From: Egicoccus sp. AB-alg6-2
Lineage (GTDB): Bacteria > Actinomycetota > Nitriliruptoria > Nitriliruptorales > Nitriliruptoraceae
Direction: 5' to 3'
DNA: 64,000 nucleotides
Assembly (NCBI RefSeq): GCF_041821025.1
Contig: NZ_JBGUAY010000002.1
Location: 1 to 64,000 of the forward strand
Part shown: one piece after another, positions 9,028 through 16,034 of the stretch
Layout: the number at the start of each line of letters is the position of its first letter
How positions within the stretch are numbered: position 1 is the first letter of the stretch
Translations under genes and position numbers: made by a program
The notes under the pieces: model-generated
The model's input: the letters and a program-made list of their open reading frames with translations, nothing else
Told to the model about the DNA's origin: nothing
Databases searched by the model: none

Positions 9028-10293
9028 ATGGCACCGCAGGAGTCACCGCAGGCGCAGGTCGCCGAGACCGCACCGGGCACGAAGGCACCGTCGGTCCGCT
9101 CCGAGGTCGGGGCGCTTCGCACCGTGCTGCTGCACCGTCCCGGCACCGAGGTCGAACGCATCACCCCAAGCAACATGGACCAGTTGCTGTTCGACGAACT
9201 GCTGTGGGTCGAGCACGCCCAACTCGAACACGACGCCTTCGCCAAGGTCCTGGGCGGCCTCGGCGTCGAGGTGCTCTACGTCGAGGAACTGCTCGCCGAG
9301 GTCGTCGCCGACCCCGAGGTCGCCCGCGCGGTCGTCGAGCGCCACGTGACCGACCGCACCTGCGGCCCGCAGGCGGTCGAGCGGGTCCGCGACCTGCTGC
9401 TGGACACCGAACCACGTCAGCTCGTCGAGCACCTGATCGGCGGGGTGACCGTCGAGGAGGTCGGTCCCGGCGACGGCCTGGTCACCGCCGTCAGCGGCCC
9501 GTCCGAGATGCTGCTGCAGGCACTGCCGAACGCGGTGTTCACCCGCGACTCGTCGGCCTGGATCGGTGAGGGGGTCGTGCTCTCGCCGATGAACCGGCTC
9601 GTACGCCGGCGGGAGACCGACCTGTTGCGCACCGTCTACTCGCACCACCCGAGGTTCGCCGAGCACCCGATCTGGTTCGGCGGCGAGGTGACCGACTACT
9701 TCCCGGCCACCTTCGAGGGCGGCGACCTGCTGGTCGTCGGCGACCGCGGCCTGGCCGTCGGCATGTCGGAGCGCACCAGCCCCGCCGGGGTCGAGGCACT
9801 GGCGACCGCGCTGTTCGACGCCGGCGTCGTCGACCGCGTGCTGGCGGTCGACCTGCCCAAGGTGCGCGCGGCGATGCACCTCGACACGATCGTGACGCAG
9901 GTCGACGTGGACGCCTTCATCACCTACCCGACGATGACGGCCAGCCTGCGCAGCTACGCCGTCACGCCGCGACCCGGCGGCGGGATCCACGTCGCCGAAC
10001 GCCAGGGGTTCGTGCAGGGGCTGGCCTGGGCGGCCGGACTCGACCACGCCAGGGCGATCGAGCCGGCCCTCGGCTCGGTCCGGGCCGAACGCGAGCAGTG
10101 GAACGACGCCAACAACACCCTCGCCGTCAGCCCGGGCGTGGTGGTGGCCTACGAGCGCAACGTCGCGACCAACGAGATCCTCGAGACGGCAGGCGTCACG
10201 GTCCACACCATCCCGTCCTACGAGCTGCCGCGTGGCCGTGGTGGGCCGCGGTGCATGTCGTGTCCGGTGCAGCGCGATCCACTGGGAACGTGA
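9028..10293 (+). CDS. arcA: Arginine deiminase (ArcA)
   Basis: 421 residues from ATG 9028 with GGGGAG six bases upstream; an in-frame GTG lies two codons earlier. It hydrolyses L-arginine to citrulline and ammonia. Family motifs are complete: LRTVLLHRPG at the N-terminus, ALPNAVFTRDSS, TFEGGDLLV, HLDTIVTQVD and the catalytic Cys near residue 409 in GGPRCMSCP. No ornithine carbamoyltransferase, carbamate kinase or antiporter gene is adjacent, so this is not a standard arcABC operon. It could release nitrogen or protect against acid; the coupling to the NYN gene is unexplained. Confidence 0.95.
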   Translation: MAPQESPQAQVAETAPGTKAPSVRSEVGALRTVLLHRPGTEVERITPSNMDQLLFDELLWVEHAQLEHDAFAKVLGGLGVEVLYVEELLAEVVADPEVARAVVERHVTDRTCGPQAVERVRDLLLDTEPRQLVEHLIGGVTVEEVGPGDGLVTAVSGPSEMLLQALPNAVFTRDSSAWIGEGVVLSPMNRLVRRRETDLLRTVYSHHPRFAEHPIWFGGEVTDYFPATFEGGDLLVVGDRGLAVGMSERTSPAGVEALATALFDAGVVDRVLAVDLPKVRAAMHLDTIVTQVDVDAFITYPTMTASLRSYAVTPRPGGGIHVAERQGFVQGLAWAAGLDHARAIEPALGSVRAEREQWNDANNTLAVSPGVVVAYERNVATNEILETAGVTVHTIPSYELPRGRGGPRCMSCPVQRDPLGT

Positions 10294-10318
10294 CTTCAAA
10301 CGATTGCAGCGCTAGCTT
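10290..10318 (+). promoter_or_regulatory. Promoter with LacI-type operator before the EamA transporter
   Basis: GTGACT (10290-10295) and TAGCTT (10313-10318) are spaced by 17 bp. Between them lies TTCAAACGATTGCA (10295-10308), a mixed member of the operator family recurring through this window. The promoter overlaps the last codons of arcA. Confidence 0.55.
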
Positions 10319-10347
10319 GCGCCGATCGTAGGCAGAGCCGGAGGCGC

Positions 10348-11238
10348 GTGGTGGCAGGGGTCGTTCCGGCGCTGCTCGCCGCCGTCGCCTTCGCCGTCTA
10401 CCAACTGGTCAACCGGCGGGCGCTGCTCGGCGTCGATGTCTACCGCGGGACCTCGACGGTCATGGGCGTCGGCGCGGTGCTGCTGCTGCTGGTCGCGGGC
10501 CTGACCGGTGGGCTCGCGCTCGTCCCCTCGGCGCCGCTCACCTCGCTGCTGCTGTGCGCGGCCGCCGGCTTCGTGCACTTCTTCTGCGGCTGGACCTTCC
10601 TCGGTTGGAGCCAGGTCCGCCTCGGCGCCGCCCGCACCGGCATCCTCATCGGCACCGTCCCCCTCTTCGGTGCCCTGATCGCCGCGCTCGCGCTCGGTGA
10701 GGCGCTCTCGCCCCAGGACGTCGTCGGTCTGCTGGTGGTCGTCAGCGGCGTCGCCATCGTCAGCGCGCGACGCGGTGCCGCCGACACCCCGGTGGCGGAC
10801 GCGAGGCTGGGCGTGGCCGCCGGACTCGCGACCGCACTGTGCTGGTCGTCGTCGCCGGTCCTCATCCGCCGTGGGCTCGAGGGGCTGCCGTCGCCGCTGG
10901 CGGGCGCGGCCATCGGCATGCTCGCCAGCGCGGTCGTCTACGGCCTCGCGGTGCTGCTCACCCGCCGGCGTGCACGGCGCTCCGTGGTGGAGCCGGGGAC
11001 CCGCCGCCTGCTGCTGATCGTGGGGCTGGCGGCGTCGTTCGCGATCTGGATGCAGTGGACGGCGTTCGACCTCGCTCCCGTCGCCACCGTGCTGGCACTG
11101 CTGCAGCTGACGCCCATCACCGTGGTCGTGCTGGCATCGCGGATCGGCGGCGACCGGCTCACCGGGCGGGCGCAGCAACGGGTGCTGCTGGGCGCCGCCC
11201 TCACGGTCTCCGGATCGCTACTGCTCGTCCTCGGCTGA
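10348..11238 (+). CDS. EamA-family (DMT) transporter
   Basis: 296 residues, GTG start at 10348 after GGAGG. Ten hydrophobic segments form two EamA repeats (residues ~1-140 and ~150-296), with typical repeat ends at AALALGEALSPQDVVGLLVVVSG and, at the C-terminus, ALTVSGSLLLVLG. The family exports amino acids, metabolites or drugs; the substrate cannot be read from the sequence. The last 21 bp overlap the 3' end of the convergent nitrile-hydratase-beta-like gene. The operator just upstream suggests control by one of the LacI regulators of the island. Confidence 0.85.
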   Translation: MVAGVVPALLAAVAFAVYQLVNRRALLGVDVYRGTSTVMGVGAVLLLLVAGLTGGLALVPSAPLTSLLLCAAAGFVHFFCGWTFLGWSQVRLGAARTGILIGTVPLFGALIAALALGEALSPQDVVGLLVVVSGVAIVSARRGAADTPVADARLGVAAGLATALCWSSSPVLIRRGLEGLPSPLAGAAIGMLASAVVYGLAVLLTRRRARRSVVEPGTRRLLLIVGLAASFAIWMQWTAFDLAPVATVLALLQLTPITVVVLASRIGGDRLTGRAQQRVLLGAALTVSGSLLLVLG

Positions 11239-11511
11239 GTCTCCCTCGGCGGGGCGCAGCCACTCCTCGTGCAGGTCGGCCAGCACCTGGTCGTGCGGCG
11301 CCCGGCCGTCGTCGAGGTCGAACAGCACCGAGTACAGCGGTGGGTAGGCCTGCCGGTGGTCGAGGGGGTTGTCCACGATCCCGTGGCGCCGCACGATCGT
11401 GCCGATGCGCCCGCGCAGGTAGTTCGGCGTGCGCGGGTTGCCGTCGGTCACGTCGTCGAGCACCTGCACACGTTGTCCCGTCCGCAGGTGCCCGACGTCG
11501 TGCTCGTCCAT
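11218..11511 (-). CDS. Stand-alone nitrile hydratase beta C-terminal (SH3-like) domain protein
   Basis: 97 residues. The sequence fits the C-terminal SH3-like domain of nitrile hydratase beta or the small subunits of thiocyanate hydrolase: GQRVQVLDD, then NPRTPNYLRGRIGTIVRRHG, then LYSVLFDLDD and DLHEEWLRPA. A full beta subunit is about 220 residues, so its N-terminal helical half is missing here. It lies downstream of the alpha-type gene, the R1 regulator gene and a CMD-family gene, all on the minus strand, which supports a shared role. In the families the SH3-like part packs on the alpha subunit near the metal site. The ATG at 11511 has only a close GGAG, so expression may depend on upstream translation. 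Confidence 0.75.
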   Translation of the reverse strand: MDEHDVGHLRTGQRVQVLDDVTDGNPRTPNYLRGRIGTIVRRHGIVDNPLDHRQAYPPLYSVLFDLDDGRAPHDQVLADLHEEWLRPAEGDSAEDEQ

Positions 11512-11519
11512 GCTCCGTC

Positions 11520-11576
11520 GCCCGTGCTCAGTCGCTCGCGCTCAGTCGTTGGTGCTCAACCGTCCGTGCTCAGTAT
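11520..11576. repeat. Short imperfect repeats of gtgctcagtcg
   Basis: Four or five imperfect copies of an 11-12-bp unit built on gctcagtcg fill the gap between the SH3-like gene and the CMD-family gene. No hairpin or start signal is apparent. Confidence 0.4.
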
Positions 11577-11582
11577 TCCGGC

Positions 11583-12218
11583 TCAGTGGCTGTGCGCCCA
11601 GTAGTCCTCCGACGCCTTGCTCTGCTGCAGCGCGTCGGCGGACTCGAACCCCGGCGCCATGGAGGCCGTCGTACCCGCCATGAACTGGTGGTGGTCGATG
11701 CCGAGCAGCCGGATCCAGCTCTGCTGGCCCAGCGTCAGGCCGATCGCGCAGCCGAGCTCGACCAGTTCGGCTTCGCTGAAGTGCTGGTGCAGCCGCTTCC
11801 ACAGCAGCTCCAGCTCGCCCTCGGCGCCCGGACCCCAGGCGATGGCCTGCGCATAGGCGAGCGCCGCCTTCTGCCGCTCGTCGTAGCGGTCGGACGACTC
11901 GAAGTTGAGCAGCTCGTCGTACTGCGCCTCCTCGAGCCCGGCCTTCAGCGCCTTCTCCGAGCGCTGGTTGCCGCAGTACTCGCACTTGACGGTTCGCGAG
12001 ATGTAGACCCGGCACAGGTCCTTCAACTCGTGCTCGACCACGCCCTCGTGGAACAGCGCCTTCCACGAGTCGGCGAAGAACCAGAACGCGGCCGGAACGT
12101 GGGCTCGCACCGCGCTGCTCTCGGGGCGTGGGGTCCCTTCCCGGGCACAGCGCGCCATCTCCTCGCGCATGCGCTCGTCCATGTCCTCGAGCGGGACGTA
12201 ACTGATCTGCTGTTCCAT
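11583..12218 (-). CDS. Carboxymuconolactone decarboxylase/AhpD-like protein with CxxC
   Basis: 211 residues from ATG 12218 behind GGAGGGAG; an in-frame ATG at 12281 lies upstream of the operator and is unlikely. The all-helical AhpD fold shows the redox pair in VKCEYCGNQRSEKAL (Cys-Glu-Tyr-Cys) and the typical LCRVYISRTV helix before it. Members are either decarboxylases or CxxC thiol peroxidase/reductase-type proteins; the intact CxxC favours redox chemistry. It sits between the alpha-type and beta-type nitrile hydratase genes. A possible task is handling the oxidised Cys ligands of the alpha metal site, which is inference only. An operator lies 22 bp upstream of the start. Confidence 0.8.
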   Translation of the reverse strand: MEQQISYVPLEDMDERMREEMARCAREGTPRPESSAVRAHVPAAFWFFADSWKALFHEGVVEHELKDLCRVYISRTVKCEYCGNQRSEKALKAGLEEAQYDELLNFESSDRYDERQKAALAYAQAIAWGPGAEGELELLWKRLHQHFSEAELVELGCAIGLTLGQQSWIRLLGIDHHQFMAGTTASMAPGFESADALQQSKASEDYWAHSH

Positions 12219-12239
12219 GTCGGCTCCCTCCGGCGGCGA

Positions 12240-12253
12240 TGTAATCGATTGCA
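12240..12253. promoter_or_regulatory. LacI-type operator (ATCGAT class) before the CMD-family gene
   Basis: TGTAATCGATTGCA, centred on CG at 12246-12247. It lies between the proposed minus-strand promoter (12266-12294) and the GTG/ATG region of the CMD-family gene, at about +5 to +18, a position suited to repression. Confidence 0.75.
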
Positions 12254-12265
12254 GAACGTCTCCAC

Positions 12266-12294
12266 ACGGAACCATGTGCACGTCGTCCCGTCAA
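12266..12294 (-). promoter_or_regulatory. Proposed promoter for the CMD / beta-like genes
   Basis: On the minus strand TTGACG (12289-12294) is followed after 17 bp by TTCCGT (12266-12271). The -35 hexamer is good and the -10 weak; support comes mainly from the operator lying immediately downstream, the same layout as at three stronger promoters in this window. Confidence 0.4.
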
Positions 12295-12326
12295 GAGCTC
12301 GACGGCGCGGCTGCCGAGGCCCGCCG

Positions 12327-13409
12327 TCAGGGCACCGCCGGTGGCGCAGCGGTGGAGGCCCGGACGAGGAGGTGCGTCTCGACCGTGTGGACGGCCGTGG
12401 GCGTCGCGTCCTGATCCGCCGACGTCCCGTCCTGATCCGCCGACGTCACGCCTTCAGCCACCGACGTCGCGTCCCGTGCGGTGAGCTGTGCCAGCAGGAC
12501 GTTCGCCGCCACGCTGCCGAGGCGCTCGTGGTCGATGCGCACCGTCGTCAGTGGCGGGTCGAGCAGGTCGACGAACTGCATGTCGTTGAAGCCGGTCAGC
12601 GAGACGTCGTCCGGGACCCGGCGACCCAGTTCGCGCAGCGCGCGCAGGCAACCGACGGCGACGAGGTCGTTCGCGGCGACCAGCGCGGTCAGGTCCGGGC
12701 GTCGGCGCAGCAGGGCGCCGGCGGCCCGATGCCCCTCGTCGACGGTGAGCCGGCGCGTCGTCTCGACGTCGGCGGGCGACGCGACGCCGGATGCGGCCGT
12801 GACGGCCAGGAAGGCGCGGGCGCGGTTGCGGCCCGTGGAGATCTCCGGCGGCCCGGCGACGTGTCCGAGCCGACGGTGCCCGAGCTCGAGCAGGTGGGCG
12901 ACCACGCGTTCGACGCCGCCGGTGTCGTCCGGCACGACGCTCGGCAGCGGCAGACCGCTGCCACGGTTGATCAACACGACGGGGAGGTCGGGCGGCGTGG
13001 CCGGCCGCCAGTCGGGATCCAGCCGGGCCGTCGCGAGCAGGAGTCCCTCGACCTGCCGCGCCAGCATGGCGCGGATCACGACACGTTCGCGGGCCGGGTC
13101 GTTGTCGGTGTTCGACACCACCAGGGTGTAGTCGCTGGCACCGAGTGCGTTCTCGATCGCCCGGACCACCGGCGGCATGAAGGGATTGGTCAGGTCCGGA
13201 ACGAGCATGCCCAGGGTCGCCGAGCGCTGTCGACGCAAACCTCGGGCGACGAGGTTGACCTCGTAGCCGAGCTCGTCGGCCGCCCGCCGGATGCGGCTGA
13301 CGGTCTCGGGGCGCAGGCTGTCGGCGGTTGCCTGGTTCAGTGCCCGCGAGACCGTCGCGACCGACACGCCCGTGGCCGCGGCGATGTGGGCCATCGTGGG
13401 TCGGGCCAT
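12327..13409 (-). CDS. LacI-family transcriptional regulator (R1)
   Basis: 360 residues. The N-terminus is the LacI helix-turn-helix (MAHIAAATGVSVATVSRALN) followed by the hinge VARGLRRQRS. Residues ~62-330 form the periplasmic-binding-like effector domain (LGMLVPDLTNPFMPPVVRAIE, INRG, LELGHRRLGHVAGP, LVAANDLVAVGCLRAL, DVSLTGFNDMQFVDLLDPPLTTVRI). It closely resembles R3 and R4 in this window. The C-terminal tail contains a duplicated SADQD segment from an 18-bp in-frame DNA duplication near 12410-12450. It lies between the nitrile-hydratase-like genes and is the natural candidate to bind the operators at 12240 and 14521; this is inference. Confidence 0.92.
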   Translation of the reverse strand: MARPTMAHIAAATGVSVATVSRALNQATADSLRPETVSRIRRAADELGYEVNLVARGLRRQRSATLGMLVPDLTNPFMPPVVRAIENALGASDYTLVVSNTDNDPARERVVIRAMLARQVEGLLLATARLDPDWRPATPPDLPVVLINRGSGLPLPSVVPDDTGGVERVVAHLLELGHRRLGHVAGPPEISTGRNRARAFLAVTAASGVASPADVETTRRLTVDEGHRAAGALLRRRPDLTALVAANDLVAVGCLRALRELGRRVPDDVSLTGFNDMQFVDLLDPPLTTVRIDHERLGSVAANVLLAQLTARDATSVAEGVTSADQDGTSADQDATPTAVHTVETHLLVRASTAAPPAVP

Positions 13410-13454
13410 GTGACGGCAAGCCCTTCGGCGCGGCAGGACGACAGGGCGCGCAGC

Positions 13455-14483
13455 CTACGCGGGGGCCGACCCGGGCGGGGGCACCAGCGCCGCCCCGACC
13501 AGGCTCTCGGCGGTGACGAGTTCCGCCAGGGCGTCCTCGTCCATCCCCTCGGTGCCGTCGGGGCGTTGGGGCAGCACCATCCAGCGCACGTCCGAGGTCG
13601 AGTCGTGGACCCGGACGCGGACCTCGTCGGGCAGGTCGATGCCGAACATGTCGCGGATCGTGGCGCGTGGGTCGCGGACGATCCGTTCCTTGTAGGTGTC
13701 GGTGCGGTACCACCAGGGCGGGTTGCCCAGCAGGTCGTGGGGATAGCACGAGCACAGCGTGCACACCACGATGTTGTGGACCTCGTCGGTGTTCTCCGCG
13801 ACCCCGAGGCGCCCCAGCTTTCCCGGCGGGATGTCCAGCTCGCGGACCGCCTCCCGTCCGGTGGCGATCAGGCGCTCCTTGAAGGCGGGGTCGAGCCACG
13901 CCCGGGCGGTGATCCGCGCACCGTTGCGGTGGTCGATCCGCGACAGCTCCTGCCGGCGCGCCTCGAGCTGCTCGGAGGTGATGCGCCCCCGACGGAGCAT
14001 CGCGGTCGTGAACGCCTCGAGCAGCCGGTGGGCGTCGTCGAGTTCGCCGGCGACGGCGGCCAGGCGCTCGTCGAGCTCGCCCTTGCCGAGGTCGCGCGGC
14101 GCGATCTTGAAGAACGGGTCGTAGTCGCCCCGCTCGCGCCGCGTGTCGTCGATCGCGACCGGCTCGGCGCCCTGGTGGGGGACGGTCACCGTGGCGATCC
14201 CGCGCACGAGCCGGTCGAGCTCGTCCTCGACGAAGCGGATCGGGCCGTCCGCGTCCGCCCAGCTGCGCTCGTGCCAGGGCGTGGCCGTGGTGTGGTCGGG
14301 TGCCGCGGCGAGCAGGTCGGCGAAGGTGATGATGCCGCGCCGCAGGAAGTGCAGGACGCGTGACTCGAGCCGCTTGCGCCGGAAGTACTCGAAGTCGGTC
14401 TCGACCGCCCGCACGTGCCCCTCGGGGTCGTGGATGTGGACGTGACCGCCCCCGTGGTCGTCGTGGTCCCCGTGTGCGCTCAT
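13455..14483 (-). CDS. Nitrile hydratase alpha-type protein with His-rich N-terminus and 150-residue extension
   Basis: 342 residues against about 200 for a normal alpha subunit. Residues ~150-335 are the alpha fold with the metal-claw motif VCTLCSCYPHDLLGNPPWW; the Thr in CTLCSC is typical of cobalt enzymes. The tail RWMVLPQRPDGTEGMDEDALAELVTAESLVG also matches. The first 25 residues are extremely His-rich (MSAHGDHDDHGGGHVHIHD), suggesting metal storage or delivery, and residues ~30-145 are a helical extension I cannot assign. The reaction in the family is nitrile to amide (or thiocyanate hydrolysis). No P14K/P47K-type activator is visible nearby. The ATG at 14483 follows GAGGACGAG. Confidence 0.85.
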   Translation of the reverse strand: MSAHGDHDDHGGGHVHIHDPEGHVRAVETDFEYFRRKRLESRVLHFLRRGIITFADLLAAAPDHTTATPWHERSWADADGPIRFVEDELDRLVRGIATVTVPHQGAEPVAIDDTRRERGDYDPFFKIAPRDLGKGELDERLAAVAGELDDAHRLLEAFTTAMLRRGRITSEQLEARRQELSRIDHRNGARITARAWLDPAFKERLIATGREAVRELDIPPGKLGRLGVAENTDEVHNIVVCTLCSCYPHDLLGNPPWWYRTDTYKERIVRDPRATIRDMFGIDLPDEVRVRVHDSTSDVRWMVLPQRPDGTEGMDEDALAELVTAESLVGAALVPPPGSAPA

Positions 14484-14520
14484 GACGGCTCGTCCTCGAT
14501 GTGGTGGATCGACGGGTCAT

Positions 14521-14534
14521 AGAAATCGATTGCA
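14521..14534. promoter_or_regulatory. LacI-type operator before the nitrile hydratase alpha-type gene
   Basis: AGAAATCGATTGCA; the right half is perfect and the left half degenerate. On the minus strand a TATGAC -10 candidate sits at 14516-14521, but -35 candidates are spaced 15 or 20 bp away, so the promoter is uncertain. The site could also influence the divergent M24 operon. Confidence 0.6.
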
Positions 14535-14660
14535 CATCGGAAGGCAAGCGCCGAACACGAGTCCGGTCGCGCCCCGCTGCGCCGAGCGCGCAGTCGCCGT
14601 GGCCCGACGCGCGGAGGTGGCGTGCCGCCGCGGGATCCGACACCGTGGGCGGGCCATGCC

Positions 14661-14690
14661 TTGACGCCCCCGAGGCGGGTGTTCTATCTT
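14661..14690 (+). promoter_or_regulatory. Promoter of the M24 / E1 / aldehyde dehydrogenase operon
   Basis: TTGACG (14661-14666) and TATCTT (14685-14690) with an 18-bp spacer. The expected start site near 14697 is directly followed by a perfect operator, and the first start codon lies about 70 bp downstream. Confidence 0.7.
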
Positions 14691-14702
14691 GAGCAGCGGA
14701 AA

Positions 14703-14716
14703 GCAAACGTTTGCAC
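14703..14716. promoter_or_regulatory. LacI-type operator (AACGTT class) of the M24 operon
   Basis: AGCAAACGTTTGCA with a perfectly palindromic 12-bp core. It covers about +6 to +19 of the promoter at 14661-14690, a position where bound repressor blocks initiation or early elongation. Confidence 0.85.
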
Positions 14717-14766
14717 GGCACACGGGGCGTTCGAACCGGTGGCCGCGCCCGGGAGGGGAGACGACG

Positions 14767-16017
14767 GTGGTGGAGTTCGCGCAGAGCGGTATCGCGGCCC
14801 CAGGGATCCAGCAGGTGGACTGGGAACAGCGGGTCGACATGGACCGGCTGCGGAACTACCGGCTGCAGCGCGCCAAGGCGGCGCTGGAAGCCAGCGACCT
14901 CGGCGCCGTGCTCGTGTTCGAGACCTCCAACGTGCGCTACCTCACGGCGACGCACATCGGCACCTGGGCCTACAACAAGACCGAGCGGTGGGCGCTGCTC
15001 ACGCGCGGCGGCTCACCGTGGATCTGGGACTTCGGCTCGGCCGCGAAGAACCACCGCATGTACTCGCCCTGGATCGACAGCTCGCAGTCGCTGGGCGGCA
15101 ACCTCGGCCTGCAGGGGGCGATCGCGCCGACCTCCGGGCTGCCGAAGAACGCGGCCCAGGAGATCGCGGCCATCCTGCGCGAGGAGGGCGTCGCGGACAT
15201 GCCCGTCGGCGTCGACACCGTCGAGGTCGCGGTCCTGCGCGAGCTCGAGGCGGCCGGCATGGACGTCCGCGACGGCCAGCAGGTGATGCTCGACGCCCGC
15301 GAGATCAAGAACGCCGACGAGATCATGCTGCTGAGCCAGGCGGCGGCGATGGTGGACGGCGTCTACCAGGACATCTCCGAGGTGCTCAAGCCGGGGGTGC
15401 GCGAGAACGACATCGTCGCGCTCGCGACCAAGCGGTTGATCGAGATGGGCTCGGAACAGGTCGAGGCGATCAACTCCATCGCCGGCGAGCGCTGCAGCCC
15501 TCACCCGCACGTGTTCTCCGACCGCTACGTGCGCCCCGGCGACACGGCCTACTTCGACATCATCCACGCCTACAACGGCTACCGCACCTGCTACTACCGC
15601 ACCTTCGCGGTCGGGCGCGCCACCCAGGCCCACCACGACGCCTACGCCAAGGCGCGCGAGTGGATCGACGCCGCCATCCAGGCCGTCAAGCCGGGCGTCG
15701 GCACCGACGAGATCGCCCGGCTGTGGCCCAAGGCCGAGGAGTTCGGCTTCGACTCCGAGATGGAGGCGTTCGGGCTGCAGTTCGGCCACGGGCTCGGACT
15801 CGGACTCCACGAACGTCCGATCATCTCGCGCCTGAACTCGATCGAGACCCCCGTCGAGATCAAGGAGGGCATGGTGTTCGCCCTCGAGACCTACTGCCCC
15901 GCCTCGGACGGCCGCTCCGCCGCGCGCATCGAGGAGGAGATCGTCGTGACCGCCGACGGCGCCGAACTGCTGACGCTGTTCCCGGCCGAAGAACTGTTCA
16001 TCACCAACAAGTACTGA
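14767..16017 (+). CDS. M24-fold metallohydrolase-like protein (Xaa-Pro peptidase/DddP-like) with altered metal site
   Basis: 416 residues from GTG 14767 behind GGAGGGGAG; the open frame upstream crosses the operator and is not expected to be translated. It has a creatinase-type N-terminal domain (~1-190) and a pita-bread catalytic domain. Normal M24 ligands are D, D, H, E, E. Here Asp264 (YFDIIHAYNGY), His341 (FGHGLGLGLHE), Glu374 (FALETY) and Glu389 (RIEEEIVV) remain, but the second Asp is replaced by Cys275 (GYRTCYYRTF). The N-terminal layout resembles the DMSP lyase DddP by memory; a peptidase or a lyase/hydrolase of small molecules is possible. First gene of the operon with E1 and aldehyde dehydrogenase. 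Confidence 0.82.
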   Translation: MVEFAQSGIAAPGIQQVDWEQRVDMDRLRNYRLQRAKAALEASDLGAVLVFETSNVRYLTATHIGTWAYNKTERWALLTRGGSPWIWDFGSAAKNHRMYSPWIDSSQSLGGNLGLQGAIAPTSGLPKNAAQEIAAILREEGVADMPVGVDTVEVAVLRELEAAGMDVRDGQQVMLDAREIKNADEIMLLSQAAAMVDGVYQDISEVLKPGVRENDIVALATKRLIEMGSEQVEAINSIAGERCSPHPHVFSDRYVRPGDTAYFDIIHAYNGYRTCYYRTFAVGRATQAHHDAYAKAREWIDAAIQAVKPGVGTDEIARLWPKAEEFGFDSEMEAFGLQFGHGLGLGLHERPIISRLNSIETPVEIKEGMVFALETYCPASDGRSAARIEEEIVVTADGAELLTLFPAEELFITNKY

Positions 16018-16034
16018 GACGAAGGCCTACCAAC

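Noticed and set aside
14689-14766. Upstream ATG that would add 26 residues to the first M24-fold protein
   Set aside because: It lies upstream of the expected transcription start and crosses the operator; GTG 14767 has a strong ribosome site.
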